The notes below the pieces were generated by a model. That model was not told where the DNA came from. It searched no databases and saw nothing but the letters and a program-made list of their open reading frames with translations. From assembly GCF_014649995.1 (NCBI RefSeq), contig NZ_BMUC01000027.1, forward strand, positions 1,245 through 34,704: DNA of 33,460 nucleotides. The letters run 5' to 3'. The position numbers and the translations under genes were made by a program. Below are positions 1-8,800 of the stretch, piece after piece (within the stretch, counting starts at the first letter, position 1; the number at the start of each line of letters is the position of its first letter). This stretch comes from Streptomyces griseoflavus. Lineage in GTDB: Bacteria; Actinomycetota; Actinomycetes; Streptomycetales; Streptomycetaceae.

Positions 1-1
1 G

Positions 2-157
2 CGCGGTGAGCTGCGCATGGACGGGCCGACCGACGAGGTGCTCAAGGAGTACGAGGCGTTCACCGGGGACAAGGCCGCCAAGCCGAAGCCGAAGCCCGCG
101 GCCGCTCCGAAGCCGGCCCCGGAGGCCCGGGCGGCGAAGGTCCCGCTTCCCTCCTAG
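2..157 (+). CDS. ABC transporter ATP-binding protein, C-terminal end (TagH-like, partial)
   Basis: Only the last 51 codons are present; the gene runs off the left edge. The residues visible first, GELRMDGPTDEVLKEYE, match the end of the nucleotide-binding domain in polysaccharide and teichoic-acid export ATPases of the TagH/Wzt/RfbB group, where a 'G.....G...EVL..Y' stretch follows the H-loop region. After this comes a low-complexity Ala/Pro/Lys tail of about 30 residues (repeated KPKP and APKPAPEA) and a TAG stop. Such ATPases energise export of lipid-linked wall polymers across the cytoplasmic membrane with a TagG-type permease, which would lie to the left of the window. The two following genes (CDP-glycerol glycerophosphotransferase and GT2) fit a teichoic-acid-like polymer cluster. 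The family call rests on a short segment plus context, so another ABC exporter subfamily remains possible. Confidence 0.7.
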   Translation, partial: RGELRMDGPTDEVLKEYEAFTGDKAAKPKPKPAAAPKPAPEARAAKVPLPS

Positions 158-181
158 GCGGTGGCGCCCGGCGCGGACCAT

Positions 182-210
182 GCGGGAGGGGGCTTTCCGG
201 CCCCGCCCGC
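182..210 (+). terminator. Putative factor-independent terminator after the ABC ATPase gene
   Basis: GCGGG-A-GGGG (182-191) can pair with CCCC-G-CCCGC (201-210): 5+4 GC pairs around one A/G mismatch with a 9-nt loop. It sits 25 nt after the TAG stop at 155-157. There is no U-tract after the stem, which is common for Streptomyces terminators. It is moderately convincing from position and GC content only. Confidence 0.4.
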
Positions 211-233
211 GTGCCCCCGCACCCACTTCGTCG

Positions 234-247
234 TATTGGTGTCAATA
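234..247. promoter_or_regulatory. AT-rich inverted repeat upstream of the glycerophosphotransferase gene
   Basis: TATTG-gtgt-CAATA is a perfect 5-bp-arm inverted repeat in one of the few AT-rich patches between 158 and 296, about 50 nt before the ATG at 297. It could be an operator or part of a promoter, but I cannot place a convincing -35/-10 pair around it. Short arms make chance occurrence likely. Confidence 0.2.
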
Positions 248-296
248 TGACCGAAGAGGACTGTCCGGAGCGACGAGCCGCCGAAGGAGCCCCGCG

Positions 297-2495
297 ATGC
301 CCGAGCTCAGCGTCATCGTCCACGGGCCGAACACCCAGGACCACCTGACCGGCCTCCTCGGCTCACTCACCGCGCACCCCCTTCCCGGCGTCGAGGTCGT
401 CGTCGCCGCCGTCGGCGACTGGGCGCGCGAGACGGCGGAGCGGTACGCCCCCCACGTCCAGGTGCTGCCGCTGCCCGCCGGCACCACCGACGCGGCGGCC
501 CGGGCAGCCGGTGCCGCACGGGCCGGCGGCCGCTGGCTGCACTTCGTCCGCGCCAAGGACGGGCTCCCGCCCGGCAGCCCGCGCACCGTCGCCGAACGGG
601 CCGCCGAACTCCCCGACACCGTCGACGTGCTGCTCCTGGACCACCTGCGCAGCACCTGGCGCAGCTCCGGCCTGCCCTCGGCGGACGGCCCCCTCCTCAC
701 CCGCGCGGGCCGCACCGAACTCACCCTCGACGACAGCGGCTACCTGCTGCGGCTGACCCCGCTGCTCGGCACCCGCGTGCTGCGCGCCGCCTTCTGGCGG
801 GCGCACGAGGAGCGGCTGACCACCGACGACGAACCGCGCGCCGCCCTCACCGCCCTGCTGCTCGCCGGCCGCGTCGCCTGTCTGCCGCACATCGCCCACG
901 AGGACCGCAGGCTGCGCCCCGCGAGCCTCCCCCCGGTCACCGCCGAGCAGCACGTCGCCCTGGTCGACCGCTACGAGGCCCTCCTCGACCTCGCCCGCGA
1001 ACGCCCCGCCGTCTACACCGTGCTCTACGAGATCATGGTCCGGGACTGTCTGCGCACCTTCGCCCGCGGCGGCATGTCCGACGGCGTGGCCGAGGAGTTC
1101 TTCCACCGCGCCTCCCTCGCCGCCCTGCGCCGCCGTCCCGAGGGTTACCGGCGTCCGGCCGGCCTGGAGGGCGTCCGCCGCTCCCTGCTCGAAGAGGGCG
1201 CCTACACCAGGTACCGGGCCTTCCAGACCGCCAACCGGGCCCGACGCGCCGTGCGTTCCGCCGTGCGCGCCGGACGGCGCCAGGCCGGCGCCCGCGTCCG
1301 CGACCACCAGTACCGCACGGCCCTGCGCCGGCCCGTCGACCCGCACCTCGCGGTGTTCGCCGCCTACTGGTACCGCGGGGTCGCCTGCAACCCCGCCGCG
1401 ATCGCCGCGAAGCTCGCCGAACTGGCCCCGCACATCCACCCCGTGTGGGTGGTCACCGAGCGGGGCGCGGCCCTGCTCCCGCCCGGCACCGATCACGTCG
1501 TCCCCGGCACCCGCCGCTACTGGGAGGTGCTCGCCACCGCGAAGTACCTCGTCAACAACGTCAACTTCCCGAACGCGGTGGTCAAGCGCCCCGACGCCGT
1601 GCACGTCCAGACCCACCACGGCACCCCGCTCAAGCGCATGGGCCTGGACCAGATGCCCTTTCCCGCGGCCGCGCAGGGCCTTGACTTCGACGCGCTCCTC
1701 GAACGCGTCGACAAGTGGGACTACAGCGTCTCCGCCAACAGCCACACCACCCGCATGTGGGAGAGGGCCTACCCGGCCCGGTTCGTCTCCCTCGACCACG
1801 GCTATCCGCGCAACGACGTCTACTACACCGCCGGCGCCGACGACGTGCGCGCGGTCCGCGACCGCCTCGGCATCCCGCCCGGCCGCCGGGCCGTCCTGTA
1901 CGCGCCCACGCACCGCGACTACGAGGCCGGCTGGACGCCGCGCCTGGACCTCGCCGTGCTCGCCGACCGGCTCGGCGAGGACACCGTGCTGCTGGTGCGC
2001 GGCCACTACTTCTACGACGCCGGCGCCTCCCCGCTGACCGGTCTGCGCCGCTCCGGCCGCGTCGTCGACGTCTCGTCCTACGACCCGGTCGAGGAACTGT
2101 GCCTGGCCGCGGACGTCCTCGTCACCGACTACTCGTCGATCATGTTCGACTACGCCAACCTGGACCGCCCGATCGTCATCCACGCCGACGACTGGGAGAC
2201 GTACCGCACCACGCGCGGTGTCTACTTCGACCTGATGGCGGAGGCTCCCGGCCCGGTCGCCCGCACCCAGGACGAGCTCACCGGGATCCTCACCACCGAC
2301 GCCTGGCGCGACGAGAGCGCCGCCAAGGCCCGGGCCGCCTTCCGGCGCCGGTTCTGCGAGTACGACGACGGCCGGGCCGCCGAACGTGTCGTCCGCCGGG
2401 TCTTCCTCGGCCAGGACGAGGCGTCGCTGCCGCCCGTGCTGCCGGTCGGGGAACGCACCCCGGCGCCCACCCCCGAGGAGGCGACCGCGTCATGA
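297..2495 (+). CDS. CDP-glycerol glycerophosphotransferase family protein with N-terminal GT2-like domain
   Basis: This 732-aa protein probably adds glycerol-phosphate (or a related CDP-activated polyol phosphate) to a wall teichoic acid or similar polymer at the inner membrane face. The C-terminal half (about 350-700) is the Glyphos_transf fold (TagB/TagF/TarL): HHGTPLKR at 440-447 supplies the conserved His-Gly-Thr-Pro-Lys core, NSHTTRMWERAY follows, and TDYSS at 610-614 is the hallmark donor-site motif. Residues 1-200 look like a GT2 glycosyltransferase fold (SVIVHG start) but have VRAKDG (84-89) where the neighbouring GT2 enzyme has DSDDE, so that domain is probably not catalytic. The ATG at 297 follows GAAGGAG (283-289); the reading frame is open further upstream but without a ribosome site. 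The stop overlaps the next start (ATGA), so the two genes are coupled. The exact polymer cannot be told from sequence. Confidence 0.88.
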   Translation: MPELSVIVHGPNTQDHLTGLLGSLTAHPLPGVEVVVAAVGDWARETAERYAPHVQVLPLPAGTTDAAARAAGAARAGGRWLHFVRAKDGLPPGSPRTVAERAAELPDTVDVLLLDHLRSTWRSSGLPSADGPLLTRAGRTELTLDDSGYLLRLTPLLGTRVLRAAFWRAHEERLTTDDEPRAALTALLLAGRVACLPHIAHEDRRLRPASLPPVTAEQHVALVDRYEALLDLARERPAVYTVLYEIMVRDCLRTFARGGMSDGVAEEFFHRASLAALRRRPEGYRRPAGLEGVRRSLLEEGAYTRYRAFQTANRARRAVRSAVRAGRRQAGARVRDHQYRTALRRPVDPHLAVFAAYWYRGVACNPAAIAAKLAELAPHIHPVWVVTERGAALLPPGTDHVVPGTRRYWEVLATAKYLVNNVNFPNAVVKRPDAVHVQTHHGTPLKRMGLDQMPFPAAAQGLDFDALLERVDKWDYSVSANSHTTRMWERAYPARFVSLDHGYPRNDVYYTAGADDVRAVRDRLGIPPGRRAVLYAPTHRDYEAGWTPRLDLAVLADRLGEDTVLLVRGHYFYDAGASPLTGLRRSGRVVDVSSYDPVEELCLAADVLVTDYSSIMFDYANLDRPIVIHADDWETYRTTRGVYFDLMAEAPGPVARTQDELTGILTTDAWRDESAAKARAAFRRRFCEYDDGRAAERVVRRVFLGQDEASLPPVLPVGERTPAPTPEEATAS

Positions 2496-4150
2496 GCACC
2501 GCCCGGACCCCCGACGTCACCGTGACGGTGATCGTGCACAACGACGCCGGACGGCTCCCCCGCGCGGTGGAGTCCGTACGCCGCCAGACCCACCGCGACC
2601 TCGAGATCGTCATCAGCGACGACCACTCCACGGACGACACCCCCCGGGTGGCGCGGGAGCTGGCGGCGGCCGACCCGCGCATCCGGACCCTGCGCCTGCC
2701 GGAGAACAGCGGCGGGTGCAGCGCGCCGCGCAACCGCGCCCTGGAGATCGCCCGCGCCCCGTACCTGATGTTCCTCGATTCCGACGACGAGCTGCCGCCG
2801 GGCGCGGTCGCCGCGCTGCTCGCCGCGCACCGCGAGCGCGAGATCGACTTCGCCATGGGCGCGGTGCGCCGGATCCGGGTGGACACCGGGCGCCGCTCCA
2901 CCTGGATGCCGCACCTGGTGGCCGAGCGCCGCACCCTGGACGGCATCGGGGACGACCCGCGGCTGTTCTTCGAACACCTGTCGACCAGCAAGATGTACGC
3001 CCGTGCCTTCCTCGACCGGCACGACCTGCGCTTCCCCGAGGGCATCCACTACGAGGACCAGCTGTTCTCGGCGCGGGCCTACTGTCTGGCGAAACGATTC
3101 ACCATCGTGCCCGAGCCGGTGTACCTCTGGTACATCGCCCCGTACGCGGGCTCCGACGCCGCATCCATCTCCAACCAGCGGCACCTGCTCACCAACGTCG
3201 CCGACCGGATCCACGTGCAGCGGCTCATCGACACGTTCCTGGTGGACAGCGGGCACGAGGCGCTGCGCGAGGACAAGGACCACAAGTTCCTCAAGCACGA
3301 CTTCCGGATGTACGCGGGCGACCTGCCCTACCGGGACGAGGAGTGGCTCGCCTCCTTCGCGGACCTGGTCGGCCCGTACCTGGAGACCCTGTCGCCGGGC
3401 GCCTACGCCCGTCTCCCCCGCGCCGAGCGGGTGGTGCTCCGGCTGATCCGCGACCGCCGGCTGCCCGAGGCCCGGCTCGCCGCCCGGGGCCTGGGGCACC
3501 CCGTCGCCCCCCGGCGGCTGACCACCGACGCGGACGGCCGCACCTACTGGGGCGACCGCGTCCCCGAGTCCGTCGAGGCCCGCCGCGAGCTGGACCTCAC
3601 CGACCTGGAACTCCACACCCGGCCCTTCTTCGGCGCCCAGTTCCGGCACGAGATCACGGAGCTCACCCGGGGCCCCGGCGCGTGCCTCGACCTGACCGTG
3701 CGGACGTACGACCCGGCCCTGCGCCTCCCGGTCGGTCCCCAGCGCGCGAGCCTCGTCGTCTCGCCCGGCCGGAGCCGCCTCTCCGTCCCCTTCCGTCTCT
3801 CCCCGGTCCGTCCCGGCGTCTTCGAGGGCCGCGTCCGGCTCGACCCGGCGGCGGCACGCCTCCCGCTGAGCGGCTTCGCGGGGGTGCGTCACCCGCTGGT
3901 CCACCTCACCTGCGGCGGCCAGGGCAACCGGAGCGTCCTCCTGGCCCCGCTCGACTTCCCGTCCTTCACCGCCCGCGTCCCCTACCGCTCCGGCGCGGCC
4001 CCGCACCGGGTCACCGTCGAGCCGGAGGGCCACACCCCGGGCCGCCTGCAACTCCGCTGGACCCCGACCGGCCTCACCGCCACCCTCCGCCCCCTGGCCA
4101 CCCCCCGCGTACGCCGGGCAGCCCGCCTGCTGGCGAGCGCCCTGCGCTGA
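2492..4150 (+). CDS. GT2-family glycosyltransferase (TarS/TarP-like organisation)
   Basis: This 552-aa glycosyltransferase has a GT-A domain at the N-terminus (about 1-220): VTVIVHND at 10-18, ISDDHSTD at 41-48, NSGGCSAPRN at 72-81 and the metal-binding DSDD at 96-99. A YEDQ motif typical of GT2 acceptor sites follows in GIHYEDQLF. The remaining 300 residues contain an all-alpha stretch and then beta-rich sequence (RELDLTDLELH onward), the same order as in teichoic-acid glycosyltransferases TarS/TarP, whose C-terminal domains mediate oligomerisation. It therefore probably decorates the polyol-phosphate chain made by the upstream gene, using a nucleotide sugar in the cytoplasm. ATG overlaps the upstream stop by 4 nt, so expression is coupled. 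It ends 31 bp from a convergent gene with no visible terminator. Sugar donor is unknown. Confidence 0.87.
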   Translation: MSTARTPDVTVTVIVHNDAGRLPRAVESVRRQTHRDLEIVISDDHSTDDTPRVARELAAADPRIRTLRLPENSGGCSAPRNRALEIARAPYLMFLDSDDELPPGAVAALLAAHREREIDFAMGAVRRIRVDTGRRSTWMPHLVAERRTLDGIGDDPRLFFEHLSTSKMYARAFLDRHDLRFPEGIHYEDQLFSARAYCLAKRFTIVPEPVYLWYIAPYAGSDAASISNQRHLLTNVADRIHVQRLIDTFLVDSGHEALREDKDHKFLKHDFRMYAGDLPYRDEEWLASFADLVGPYLETLSPGAYARLPRAERVVLRLIRDRRLPEARLAARGLGHPVAPRRLTTDADGRTYWGDRVPESVEARRELDLTDLELHTRPFFGAQFRHEITELTRGPGACLDLTVRTYDPALRLPVGPQRASLVVSPGRSRLSVPFRLSPVRPGVFEGRVRLDPAAARLPLSGFAGVRHPLVHLTCGGQGNRSVLLAPLDFPSFTARVPYRSGAAPHRVTVEPEGHTPGRLQLRWTPTGLTATLRPLATPRVRRAARLLASALR

Positions 4151-4181
4151 CACCGCCTCACGCGGCCTCCTCGCCCCAGCC

Positions 4182-5762
4182 TCACCTCACCGCGTACAAC
4201 ACCAGCCCTTCCGGCCCCCGGGCCACCACCCGCAGCCCCGGATCACCGAGCAGACCGCCCCCGCGGTCCACCACCCACCGCACCCCGTACTCCCGTTCCG
4301 CCCCCCGCCGCACGGCCTGCGGCGTCCGGGCGCCGAAGTACGCCTCCGTCACGGCCGCCCGCCGCGCCTCGTCCGGCAGGAAGAAGTCCGGGTAGCCGGG
4401 CGCGACCGTGTACCCCCCGTACGCCGGCACCTGCCGCGCCGCCCGCCCCCGCGCCATCACCACGTCGCCGTACCCCACCCACGGCGTGATCCATCCGTAC
4501 CCCTTCCACGGCGCCCGGTACCGGTCCGCCACCACCCCCGGCAGGGCGTCCTTCGGCACCACGTACCCGAGCGCCCCCGACTGCGCCCACCCGCCGGCCA
4601 CCAGCGCCCCGCCGAGCAGGACCGCCCACCCGGCCCGCACCCACCGGCGCCCCGCCCCGACCACCGCCAGGGCCAGGGCGAGCTGCGCCGGGATTACCAC
4701 CGCCGGCAGTGCCCGCCCCCACGAGTAGTGCCCGCTCAGCCACCCCGCCCCGACGATCACCACACCCAGCAGGAAGAACACCGCCAGCGGGTCCCTGCGG
4801 TCCCGCCGCCACCTCGCAACCAGCGCGGCCACCCCCGGCAGCACCAGCCCGTACCGCGCGGCCGGCTGCCCGTACAGTGCCCGGTGCACCGGCTCCAGCC
4901 CGTCCCCCGCCGCTCCGAACAGCGCGAAGAAGTCGTAGTACGGCCAGGCCCACAGCGCCACCACCCCCACCGCCGACGCGACGGCCACCCGCGGCCACAC
5001 CACCCGGGCGGCCCGCGCCGCGACCACCGTGGCGACCGCGCCGGCCGAGGCCACGATCCCCGAGAACTGGTGGCAGAGCAGGATCACCGCCCACAGCACC
5101 CCCAGCGCGGTCCACGCCCCCCAGCCCGCCGCCCCGCGCAGGGCTCTCGCCAGCCAGGCCCAGAAGTGGAAGGCGAGCCCGAGGGTGAGGGTGCTCGGGT
5201 ACGCCGCCGTCAGCGCGAGGGAGTGGAGCCCCGGGAAGCCGCTCCACAGGAACGGGGTGGTGCCCCACAGCAGCAGCAGGCTCAGCAGGGCGAGCGCGGG
5301 GGCCGCGGGGTTCGCGCTCAGCGTCCGGACGTACCGCCACACGCCCGTCACCAGCAGCAGCAGTCCGGCCGCGGCGGCCAGGCGCAGCACGTCGAACACG
5401 TCGAGGCCCGTCACCCGGGCGAGGCCGCCGAGCAGCACCATCCACGGCGAGTAGTACGGGCTGGGGGTGTCGGCGTCGACCAGCGGGTTGCCGGGGGCGA
5501 GCGGGCTGTGCCGCAGCCGCTGCAGCGTCGCCGCGTGCATGCCCAGGTCTCCGGCCCACGGCAGGCGTACGACGACCAGGCCCAGCAGCAGGAGGACGAG
5601 TCCGGCTGCGGCCAGGGCCGCGGCCCGGCCGACGGCCGCCGGACGGGACGGGGCGCGGGACGCACCGGCCCTCCCGGACGCGTCGGACGGCGAAAACGGC
5701 GAGAAACGGACAGTCACATTGGAGCCATTGCCCATAATGCCTGATACCCACCGATTCACCAC
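4182..5762 (-). CDS. Polytopic integral membrane protein, GT-C-like
   Basis: The protein has up to 526 residues. After a basic/Pro-rich N-terminus of about 45 residues there are roughly ten strongly hydrophobic segments, beginning with AALAAAGLVLLLLGLVVVRL and continuing through LLLLWGTTPFLWSGF and similar. The first long loop carries GDLGMHAA and DADTPSPYYSPW, the place where GT-C glycosyltransferases (lipid-phosphate-sugar dependent, PMT/ArnT type) keep their acidic catalytic residue. The C-terminal 110 residues look like a soluble extracytoplasmic domain (YGGYTVAPGYPDFFLPDEARRAA). Together with the convergent teichoic-acid genes this suggests transfer of a sugar outside the membrane, but this is inference. 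Start is GTG at 5762 behind AGGTGG; ATG at 5735 is an alternative. It could also be a non-enzymatic membrane protein. Confidence 0.75.
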   Translation of the reverse strand: MVNRWVSGIMGNGSNVTVRFSPFSPSDASGRAGASRAPSRPAAVGRAAALAAAGLVLLLLGLVVVRLPWAGDLGMHAATLQRLRHSPLAPGNPLVDADTPSPYYSPWMVLLGGLARVTGLDVFDVLRLAAAAGLLLLVTGVWRYVRTLSANPAAPALALLSLLLLWGTTPFLWSGFPGLHSLALTAAYPSTLTLGLAFHFWAWLARALRGAAGWGAWTALGVLWAVILLCHQFSGIVASAGAVATVVAARAARVVWPRVAVASAVGVVALWAWPYYDFFALFGAAGDGLEPVHRALYGQPAARYGLVLPGVAALVARWRRDRRDPLAVFFLLGVVIVGAGWLSGHYSWGRALPAVVIPAQLALALAVVGAGRRWVRAGWAVLLGGALVAGGWAQSGALGYVVPKDALPGVVADRYRAPWKGYGWITPWVGYGDVVMARGRAARQVPAYGGYTVAPGYPDFFLPDEARRAAVTEAYFGARTPQAVRRGAEREYGVRWVVDRGGGLLGDPGLRVVARGPEGLVLYAVR

Positions 5763-5791
5763 CGATGCCCACCTAAGGCACCAAAAGGCGA

Positions 5792-5825
5792 AAGGCGCCC
5801 CGGACCCTCCGGTCCGGGACGCCTT
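5792..5825 (-). terminator. Terminator downstream of glutamate dehydrogenase
   Basis: AAGGCG-C-CCCGGACC pairs with GGTCCGGG-A-CGCCTT (14 Watson-Crick pairs around one mismatch, 4-nt loop 5807-5810). It lies 48 nt past the glutamate dehydrogenase stop and just before the GTG start of the next minus-strand gene, so it should end the dehydrogenase transcript. Confidence 0.75.
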
Positions 5826-5873
5826 CCCCGACGCCCTACGACGCCCTGTGCCCTACGACGCGCCGTGCGTCGC

Positions 5874-8800
5874 CTACGAGTGCGACCGCAGCAGCGTGCG
5901 CATCGTCCGCATCGCCACCGACAGGTTGGCGAGATCGAACGCGTCGGAGCCGTGGATCTCCTCCAGGGTGACGCGCGCCCGGCCCAGCAGCGCCGCGTTC
6001 TCCCGCTCCCACACCTCGAAGCGCTGCTGCGGCGTCGAGGTGCCGTCGCCCACCGCCAGCACGTCCGAGGTCACCGCGGCGTGCGCCGCGTACAGGTCCT
6101 CACGGATCGCCGCGCGGGCCATGGACTGCCAGCGGTCGGCGCGCGGCAGCTCGATGATGCGGTCCATCAGCTGGGTGATGCGCAGCCGGTCACCGAGGTC
6201 GTAGTACACCTCGGCGACGTCCAGCGGCTCCTTGCCCGTCCGGTCGGCCACCGACACGATGTCCAGGGTCGGGAAGGCCGAGGAGAAGCCGGCGACCCGG
6301 GTGGCGAGCTCGTCCGGGACACCGGCGCCGGTCAGCTCGTCGTAGATCTTCTGGTACCAGTCGAGGTCCGCGCCGCGCAGCAGCTTCGGCAGCTGCACCC
6401 AGACCTGCTCGACCCGCTCGGCGAAGAACTCCACCGTCTCCGCCAGCTCCAGCGGCTGCGGCCGGTTGTTGAGCAGCCAGCGCGTACCGCGCTCCACCAG
6501 GCGGCGCGAGTGCAGCCGGATCCGGGTCTGCACCTCCGCGTCGACCTTGTTGTCGAGCGCCTCGACCCCGTCCCACACCACCGAGGAGCGGAAGATCGCG
6601 CGGGCCGCGGTCTGCGCCCGGACGATCTCCTCCAGGGACGCCCCGGTCTCCTCGCGCATCCGGTGCAGGTATGTCGTACCGCCGGTGTTGACCGTGTCGT
6701 TGACCAGCACCGTGGTGGTGATCTCACGGCGCAGCGGGTGGCTGTCGATGTGCTCGGTGAACTGCTCGCGCAGCGCCGACGGGAAGTAGGCGTGCAGCAG
6801 CACCGTCAGGTACGGGTCGTCGGGCAGCGAGGTGTGCAGCAGTTCCTCGGCGACCGTGATCTTGGTGTACGCGAGCAGGACGGCCGTCTCCGGTCCGGTC
6901 AGGCCCTGCCCGGAGGAGAGCCGCTCGCGGATCTGCCGGTCGGTGGGCAGGAACTCCAGCGCCCGGTCCAGATGCCCCTCGCGCACCAGGTGCTTAAGGA
7001 AGCGCTGCTGCGCGTGCATCATGTCCTTGGACTGGGCCAGGGCGTTGGCGATGGCCGTGTTCTGCGCGTAGTTGGTGCGCAGCACCATGGCGCCGACCTC
7101 GTCGGTCATCTCGGCGAGCAGCTTGTTGCGCTGCTTGACGGTCATGTCGCCGTCCCTGACCAGGCCGTTCAGCAGGATCTTGATGTTCACCTCGTGGTCG
7201 GAGGTGTCCACGCCGGCGCTGTTGTCGATCGCGTCGCTGTTGAGCCGGCCGCCGTGCAGCGCGAACTCGATCCGGCCGAGCTGGGTCATGCCCAGGTTGC
7301 CGCCCTCGCCGACGACGGCGACCCGCAGGTCCTTGCCGTCGACGCGGATGGCGTCGTTGCCCTTGTCGCCGACGTCGGCGTTGGACTCCGTGGACGCCTT
7401 GACGTACGTACCGATGCCGCCGTTCCACAGCAGGTCCACCGGCGCCGTGAGGATCGCCTTCATCAGGTCGGCCGGGGTCATCTTGGTGACGCCGGGCTCG
7501 ATGCCGAGGACCTCGCGGATCTGCGCGGTGACCGGGACGGACTTGGCGCTGCGCGGGAAGACCCCGCCGCCGTGCGACAGCAGCTCGGTGTCGTAGTCGG
7601 CCCAGGAGCTGCGCGGCAGCTCGAACAGGCGGCGGCGCTCGGCGTAGGAGACGGCCGCGTCCGGGCTGGGGTCGAGGAAGATGTGCCGGTGGTCGAAGGC
7701 GGCGACCAGGCGGATGTGCTCGCTGAGCAGCATGCCGTTGCCGAACACGTCACCGGACATGTCGCCGATGCCGACGACCGTGAAGTCCTGGGTCTGGGTG
7801 TCCGTGCCCAGCTCCCGGAAGTGCCGCTTGACGGACTCCCAGGCGCCGCGGGCGGTGATGCCCATGCCCTTGTGGTCGTAGCCGGCCGAGCCGCCGGAGG
7901 CGAAGGCGTCGCCGAGCCAGAAATTGTAGGACTCGGCGACCTCGTTGGCGATGTCGGAGAACTTCGCGGTGCCCTTGTCGGCGGCGACGACGAGGTAGGT
8001 GTCGTCCTCGTCGTGCCGGACGACGTCCGCGGGGTGCACGACCTCGCCGGCCACCATGTTGTCGGTGATGTCGAGCAGCGCGGAGATGAACGTCCGGTAG
8101 CTGGCGATCCCCTCCGCCATCCAGGCGTCCCGGTCCACGTTCGGGTCGGGCAGCTGCTTGGCGACGAAGCCGCCCTTGGCGCCGACCGGCACGATGACGG
8201 TGTTCTTCACCATCTGCGCCTTGACCAGGCCGAGGATCTCCGTGCGGAAGTCCTCCCGGCGGTCCGACCAGCGCAGGCCGCCGCGCGCGACCTTGCCGAA
8301 GCGCAGGTGCACGCCCTCGACGCGCGGCGAGTACACCCAGATCTCGAACGCCGGGCGGGGCGCGGGCAGGTCGGGGATGGCCGTCGGGTCGAACTTCATG
8401 GAGACGTAGTCGTGCGGGACGCCGCCGCTCGCCTCCTGGAAGAAGTTGGTGCGCAGCGTCGCCTTGATGACGGTGAGGAAGGAACGCAGGATGCGGTCCT
8501 CGTCCAGCGAGGCCACCTGGTCGAGGGCGGCGTCGAGCTCCTCCAGCAGGGCGTCCACCAGCTCGTACCCGGCGCGCTGCCGGTCCGGCGACATCCGCGC
8601 CTCGAACAGGGAGACGAGCAGCCGGGTGGTGTGGACGTTGTGCCGGAGGGTGTCCTCCATGTAGTCCTGGCTGAAGGTCGAGTTCGCCTGGCGCAGGTAC
8701 TTGGCGTAGGCCCGCAGCACCATGGCCTGACGCCAGGTCAGCCCGGCGCTCAGCACCAGGGCGTTGAAGCCGTCGTTCTCCGCCTGGCCGGTCCAGGTCG

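Noticed and set aside
6-296. Upstream extension of the glycerophosphotransferase frame to position 6
   Set aside because: The added 97 residues overlap the ABC ATPase end and are Arg/Pro/Ser-rich; ATG at 297 has GAAGGAG and begins the GT2-like strand.
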